A stretch of 64,000 nucleotides of DNA. Source: JABCZZ01 sp964454545 (GTDB taxonomy: Bacteria > Pseudomonadota > Alphaproteobacteria > Rickettsiales > JABCZZ01). Below are positions 61,485-64,000 of the stretch, one piece after another. The stretch is from NCBI GenBank assembly GCA_964454545.1, contig CAYVTI010000005.1:1-64000 (forward strand), given 5' to 3'. The notes below the pieces were generated by a model, which was not told the DNA's origin, made no database searches, and saw only the letters and a list, made by a program, of their open reading frames with translations. Every line of letters begins with the position of its first letter. The stretch's first letter is position 1. The translations under genes were made by a program, and so were the position numbers.

Positions 61485-61798
61485 ATAGGAGATTGGGGAA
61501 ATAATTAATAGCGGTGTTCGCTTTTCGCTGTCACCGGGGCCGGAGAATATAATTTCGATAAGCTCGCGAGAGCTTATCGCTAATTTCTCCGGTCCCGAGC
61601 CTGCTAGGCAAAGCTAGCAGGAGATTTCAAGCTACTTCGGAAAGCATAAAAAGATAAGCCTCCGAGGCTGCACATAATATAAAAATTCGGCAAAATTTCT
61701 TGATCGAAATGCGCATGCCGGAAATCCGCTTCTCAACACCTGCCGTTTTATGCTAAGTACAAGAAATAAGAAATTGAATTTCAATCATAGAGAGCGTC
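61485..61798. other. Gene-free divergent region rich in hairpins
   Basis: The 314 bp between the hydrolase (minus) and DUF190 gene (plus) contain no plausible gene. Visible structures are an outer pair CCGGAGAA / TTCTCCGG (61540 and 61585), inside it CGATAAGCTC-GCGA-GAGCTTATCG (61556-61579, 10-bp stem with a GNRA-type loop), and CCTGCTAG-GCAAAG-CTAGCAGG starting at 61600. A smaller stem AGCCT / AGGCT lies near 61657. The rest is AT-rich. Could be a structured RNA, a palindromic repeat, or attenuator. Confidence 0.55.
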
Positions 61799-62164
61799 AT
61801 GCAGATACCTCACAATGCCATTTTACTCCGCATCTTCATCGGAGAAAACGATAAACACGATACCCTGCCGCTCTACGAAGCCATCGTGCTGAAAGCGCGC
61901 GAAGCGCATCTGGCAGGCGCGACGGTGCTCCGCGGCCCTATGGGATTTGGGCACTCAAGCCGCCTGCATACGTCAAAGATCCTCCGCCTTTCCGAAGATC
62001 TGCCCCTGGTGATTGAGATGGTGGACAGCGAAGAAAAGATCAACGCCTTTCTTCCCGCGCTCAAAAAGATGATGACTGGCGGGCTGGTAACCATCGAAAA
62101 GGTGCAGGTGCTGCAATATGGCAATGACGGCGTCGCGCAGCCCGCATCACGCGCAGGAGGATGA
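61799..62164 (+). CDS. DUF190 family protein
   Basis: A 121-residue PII-like protein of the DUF190 family: NAILLRIFIGENDKHDTLPL at the start, ARE...LAGATVLRGPMGFG in the middle and DLPLVIEMVDSEEKINAFLP at the end. Members are commonly next to crcB, as here: crcB begins 4 bp after this stop. A regulatory or accessory role in fluoride resistance is inferred from context only. An AGAGAG lies just before the ATG. Confidence 0.9.
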   Translation: MQIPHNAILLRIFIGENDKHDTLPLYEAIVLKAREAHLAGATVLRGPMGFGHSSRLHTSKILRLSEDLPLVIEMVDSEEKINAFLPALKKMMTGGLVTIEKVQVLQYGNDGVAQPASRAGG

Positions 62165-62168
62165 TAGC

Positions 62169-62561
62169 ATGACCTATCTCTGGGTAGCGCTGGGCAGCGC
62201 GCTGGGCGGCATGGCGCGCTACTGGATGTCCGAAGTGGTTGCGGTTGCGATCGGCGAGACGTTTCCCTGGGGCACGCTGGTTATCAATATCATCGGATCG
62301 CTGATCATCGGATTTTTTGCCACCTACACCGGCCCGGACGGCAGGATCCTCATTCCTTCCGACATACGCATATTCGTCATGGTCGGTATCTGCGGGGGAT
62401 TTACCACTTTTTCTTCCTTCAGCCTGCAGACGCTTAATCTTGCCCGTAGCGGTGATTTCATGCGGGCAGGAATGAATGTCATCCTCTCCGTCGCGCTATG
62501 TCTCCTGTTTGTCTGGCTTGGCCATCTGGCAGCAAGCGCGCTCAATCAGATAAAAAGCTGA
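62169..62561 (+). CDS. crcB: Fluoride ion channel CrcB/Fluc
   Basis: A 130-residue dual-topology channel with four helices that dimerise and export fluoride. Conserved segments are ALGSALGGMARYWMSEV near the start, FPWGTLVINIIGSLIIGFFA, then GICGGFTTFSSFSLQTLNLA, in which the Phe/Ser residues line the pore. Start at 62169 (MTYLWVALG) is preferred over the upstream 62118 because AGGAGGATG lies immediately before. Cotranscribed with DUF190. No fluoride riboswitch of the known crcB type was recognised upstream. Confidence 0.95.
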   Translation: MTYLWVALGSALGGMARYWMSEVVAVAIGETFPWGTLVINIIGSLIIGFFATYTGPDGRILIPSDIRIFVMVGICGGFTTFSSFSLQTLNLARSGDFMRAGMNVILSVALCLLFVWLGHLAASALNQIKS

Positions 62562-62565
62562 ACAT

Positions 62566-62603
62566 AAAAACGCCCCCTGTGAAGAGGGCGTTCCGTCTTT
62601 TGC
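62566..62603. terminator. Bidirectional terminator between crcB and the repetitive protein
   Basis: AACGCCC (62569-62575) and GGGCGTT (62586-62592) form a 7-bp GC-rich stem. It is flanked by A5 on the left and TCTTTT on the right, thus workable for both convergent genes. Confidence 0.65.
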
Positions 62604-62615
62604 AGCCTTACAGTA

Positions 62616-63161
62616 TTAACGGCCGCCTTCCATTTTATGTTCATCACGATGGATTTGGCCTTTCTCATGATGAATTTCTTTCCTGTCATGGTGAACCTGG
62701 CGCTCGTCATGACGAATCTGGTGTTCATCGTGGCGGATCTGGTGCCTGTCGCGGCCAATCTGGCGCTCATCGTGCCCTATCTGGCGTTCGTCATGGTGAA
62801 TCTGGTGCCTGTCTCGATCGATCTGCTGCTCCGCAGCTTTTGCGCCGGCATAGTTGCCGTTCTTCCTATCCTGCTGTTCAACAGCGCGTTCCTGCTGGAT
62901 CTGCTGGCGATCACCCTGAATCTGCTGACGATCTCCCTGGATCTGACTCTGGTCATTATGAATCTGGTTGCGATCATTCTGGATCTGGTTTTCATCACGG
63001 TGAATCTGCTGGCGATCATGATGTATCTGGTCGCGCTGGTTATCAATGCGCTGCTGATCATTGGTAATCTGGTTCATATCCTGCTGCTCCGTCTGCGCGA
63101 AAGCGGCAGCCGCCAGACTTACGCTGGCCAGCAAGGTAAGGGTGGACAATGTTTTTTTCAT
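62616..63161 (-). CDS. Secreted His/Gln/Asp-rich seven-residue-repeat protein
   Basis: A 181-residue protein of unknown function with a signal peptide (MKKTLSTLTLLASVSLAAAA, cleavage before Q). The mature part consists mostly of seven-residue repeats of type D-R-x-Q-I-x-x (for example IQGDRQQIQGDRQQI), broken at about 95-108 by a NGNYAGAKAAEQQI segment. The C-terminal half is rich in His (HQIHHDERQIGHDERQ), so metal binding is possible. A long helical rod is predicted by the heptad spacing. The long open frame on the opposite strand is a shadow of the repeats. Confidence 0.75.
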   Translation of the reverse strand: MKKTLSTLTLLASVSLAAAAFAQTEQQDMNQITNDQQRIDNQRDQIHHDRQQIHRDENQIQNDRNQIHNDQSQIQGDRQQIQGDRQQIQQERAVEQQDRKNGNYAGAKAAEQQIDRDRHQIHHDERQIGHDERQIGRDRHQIRHDEHQIRHDERQVHHDRKEIHHEKGQIHRDEHKMEGGR

Positions 63162-63288
63162 AAAAGCCCCGTATTAGGATTAAGGATGAGTAAAGATACC
63201 TTTACACTTAATAAAGGTAGCATACGCTACATTAAAAACGTGACTCCGCTACATTAAATTTTTGTAATAAAGATAATGGCAATAGAGT

Positions 63289-64000
63289 TCAGATAGTTGG
63301 TGAAGAAATTGCGGAGCTGGCGCTGTTGGCCACGCTGTTCTGCCATTTGTTATTCTGGGCGCTATGGTTTTCTTCTTCAGTCCTGCTTTCCGCCTTTTTC
63401 TGGGCTGGAATGCCCAGCCAGGGATTATGCTCCATGCTCTCGATTTGCCCGCGTATGCCCGATTTTATTACTTCCTTGTCCAGGTTCAGGTTATCTTTCT
63501 CTGAAAGATAACCGGATACCATCTCCAGCACCTGATCACGCCTGTCCGGAGGATTGCGCAGGATCATATCCGCCATCACCGCATAGGTGGAAGGCTCAAG
63601 GCTCGAATCGCTTTCAACGCCTTTGCCATGCCCCTTGGAGGATAATGCCATCAGAGTCTCCGCCGCCAGATTCGATCCGACGAAAACCCCTCGTGAAAAT
63701 ATGGCGTTTCTGTCTTTCCGCGCTTCAGTGCTTTCTTTCGCAGAGGCATTTGGATCTTTTAAAGTTTTGGTTGCATTCCTGTAGTCAATAACGGTGCTCG
63801 CCGCATGATTTACGCTGCTCAATCCCAACAATATGCCTGCCGTCCTTAAAGGTTTCTCCTCAATCCACTGCCATATGCCTGCAAGGCCTTTCTTTCTGGG
63901 CTCTCCCGGCTTGCGCGGTTCTTCATCCACAAATACCGAGACTAGCCCGGCAAGAACGGTCATAGTGCCCAGCCCCATATCAAGAAGAATAGATTTCTTG
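63289..64000 (-). CDS. Membrane protein of repeated two-helix hairpins (cut by window edge)
   Basis: The frame remains open past the ATG at 63978 to the window edge, encoding KKSILLD before it, so the start is outside. The visible part aligns with the protein at 46936: KKSILLDMGLGTMTVLAG matches the end of its second hairpin, then the third hairpin with EEKPLRTAGILLG and LAAETLMALSSKGHGKG, then the soluble C-terminus ILRNPPDRRDQVLEMVSGYL. The final 40 residues are Asn/Ser-rich. No function is known. Confidence 0.7.
   Translation of the reverse strand, partial: KKSILLDMGLGTMTVLAGLVSVFVDEEPRKPGEPRKKGLAGIWQWIEEKPLRTAGILLGLSSVNHAASTVIDYRNATKTLKDPNASAKESTEARKDRNAIFSRGVFVGSNLAAETLMALSSKGHGKGVESDSSLEPSTYAVMADMILRNPPDRRDQVLEMVSGYLSEKDNLNLDKEVIKSGIRGQIESMEHNPWLGIPAQKKAESRTEEENHSAQNNKWQNSVANSASSAISSPTI

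Noticed and set aside
61485..61798. Fluoride (crcB) riboswitch upstream of DUF190-crcB
   Set aside because: I looked for the conserved GGxGATGGxxxTCGCC-like core and its pseudoknot partner and did not find them; the hairpins present have another form.
62637..63257. Hydrophobic 206-codon frame on the plus strand, looking like a membrane protein
   Set aside because: It arises from reading the complementary strand of the D-R-x-Q-I repeats (GAT/CAG codons give Ile/Leu/Val), so hydrophobicity is an artefact.

Overview
The window looks like chromosomal DNA of an alphaproteobacterium. This rests on the S41 peptidase / divergent polysaccharide deacetylase / rppH gene order, an FtsA of the usual Gram-negative type, LptG, a Mg-type HemB, a class I PHA synthase, and perfect FNR-type boxes. 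GC content is moderate, and an ankyrin-repeat gene is clearly AT-richer than its surroundings. Short palindromic elements of the family starting GTCATTGCGAGG are scattered about, and one sits in frame inside a coding sequence, as Rickettsia palindromic elements do. A deep-branching, possibly host-associated lineage is an inference; the species cannot be named from the sequence alone.

Layout. 1-1518 (minus): the FtsK N-terminus, cut by the window edge, and an acyltransferase. 1606-5823: prfA (plus), then the minus-strand run ctpA, polysaccharide deacetylase-like gene, rppH. 5892-11121 (minus): a tightly coupled type IV pilus/type II secretion inner-membrane platform (PilC/GspF-like, a PilM-PilN-like fusion, PilO/GspM-like and PilP/GspB-like proteins) with an ABC ATPase at its end. 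11362-16803: two tandem duplicate lipoproteins, nadK (plus), hemB and an esterase (minus), an atypical prepilin and lptG (plus). 17006-19086 (minus): a MoeB/ThiF-type E1 enzyme and ftsA. 19371-25612: ankyrin protein, etfB-etfA, a channel-like membrane protein, nadE, and a multi-hairpin membrane protein (minus). 25616-29177: tRNA-Leu(CAA), a spore-coat-U-type pilin gene carrying the in-frame palindromic element, and an usher that has lost its N-terminus at a junction with an unrelated gene fragment. 29240-31517: a divergent histidine kinase / LuxR-type response regulator pair. 31507-37535: a heavy-metal-type RND efflux system (small secreted protein, RND pump, unusually short adaptor, and a divergent outer-membrane factor). 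37580-44116: a PepSY protein with an FNR box, then gltD-gltB. 44209-51154: a TPR-methyltransferase, small membrane proteins, a purine-type permease and a glycoside hydrolase. 51246-54288 (minus): cydP-cydA-cydB-cydX under an FNR box. 54663-60786: a lipoprotein, mutY, phaC and a FadN-type beta-oxidation fusion. 60789-64000: an alpha/beta hydrolase, a gene-free stretch full of hairpins, DUF190-crcB (fluoride export), a repetitive His/Gln/Asp-rich secreted protein, and a membrane protein cut by the right edge.

How the genes fit together. Central functions (release factor, NAD synthesis and phosphorylation, haem, glutamate, ETF) are mixed with envelope genes (LptG, CtpA, pilus platform, RND pump). 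Cytochrome bd with both small subunits and a PepSY gene each have an identical FNR box at a similar distance from the start codon, which suggests a shared low-oxygen response. EtfAB, the FadN-type enzyme and PhaC suggest fatty-acid oxidation linked to PHA storage. The signals least explained by known families are: a three-locus family of membrane proteins built from repeated two-helix hairpins; the in-frame palindromic insertion in a secreted pilin; the truncated adaptor; a MutY with Glu in place of the catalytic Asp; and the hairpin-rich intergenic region before DUF190-crcB.
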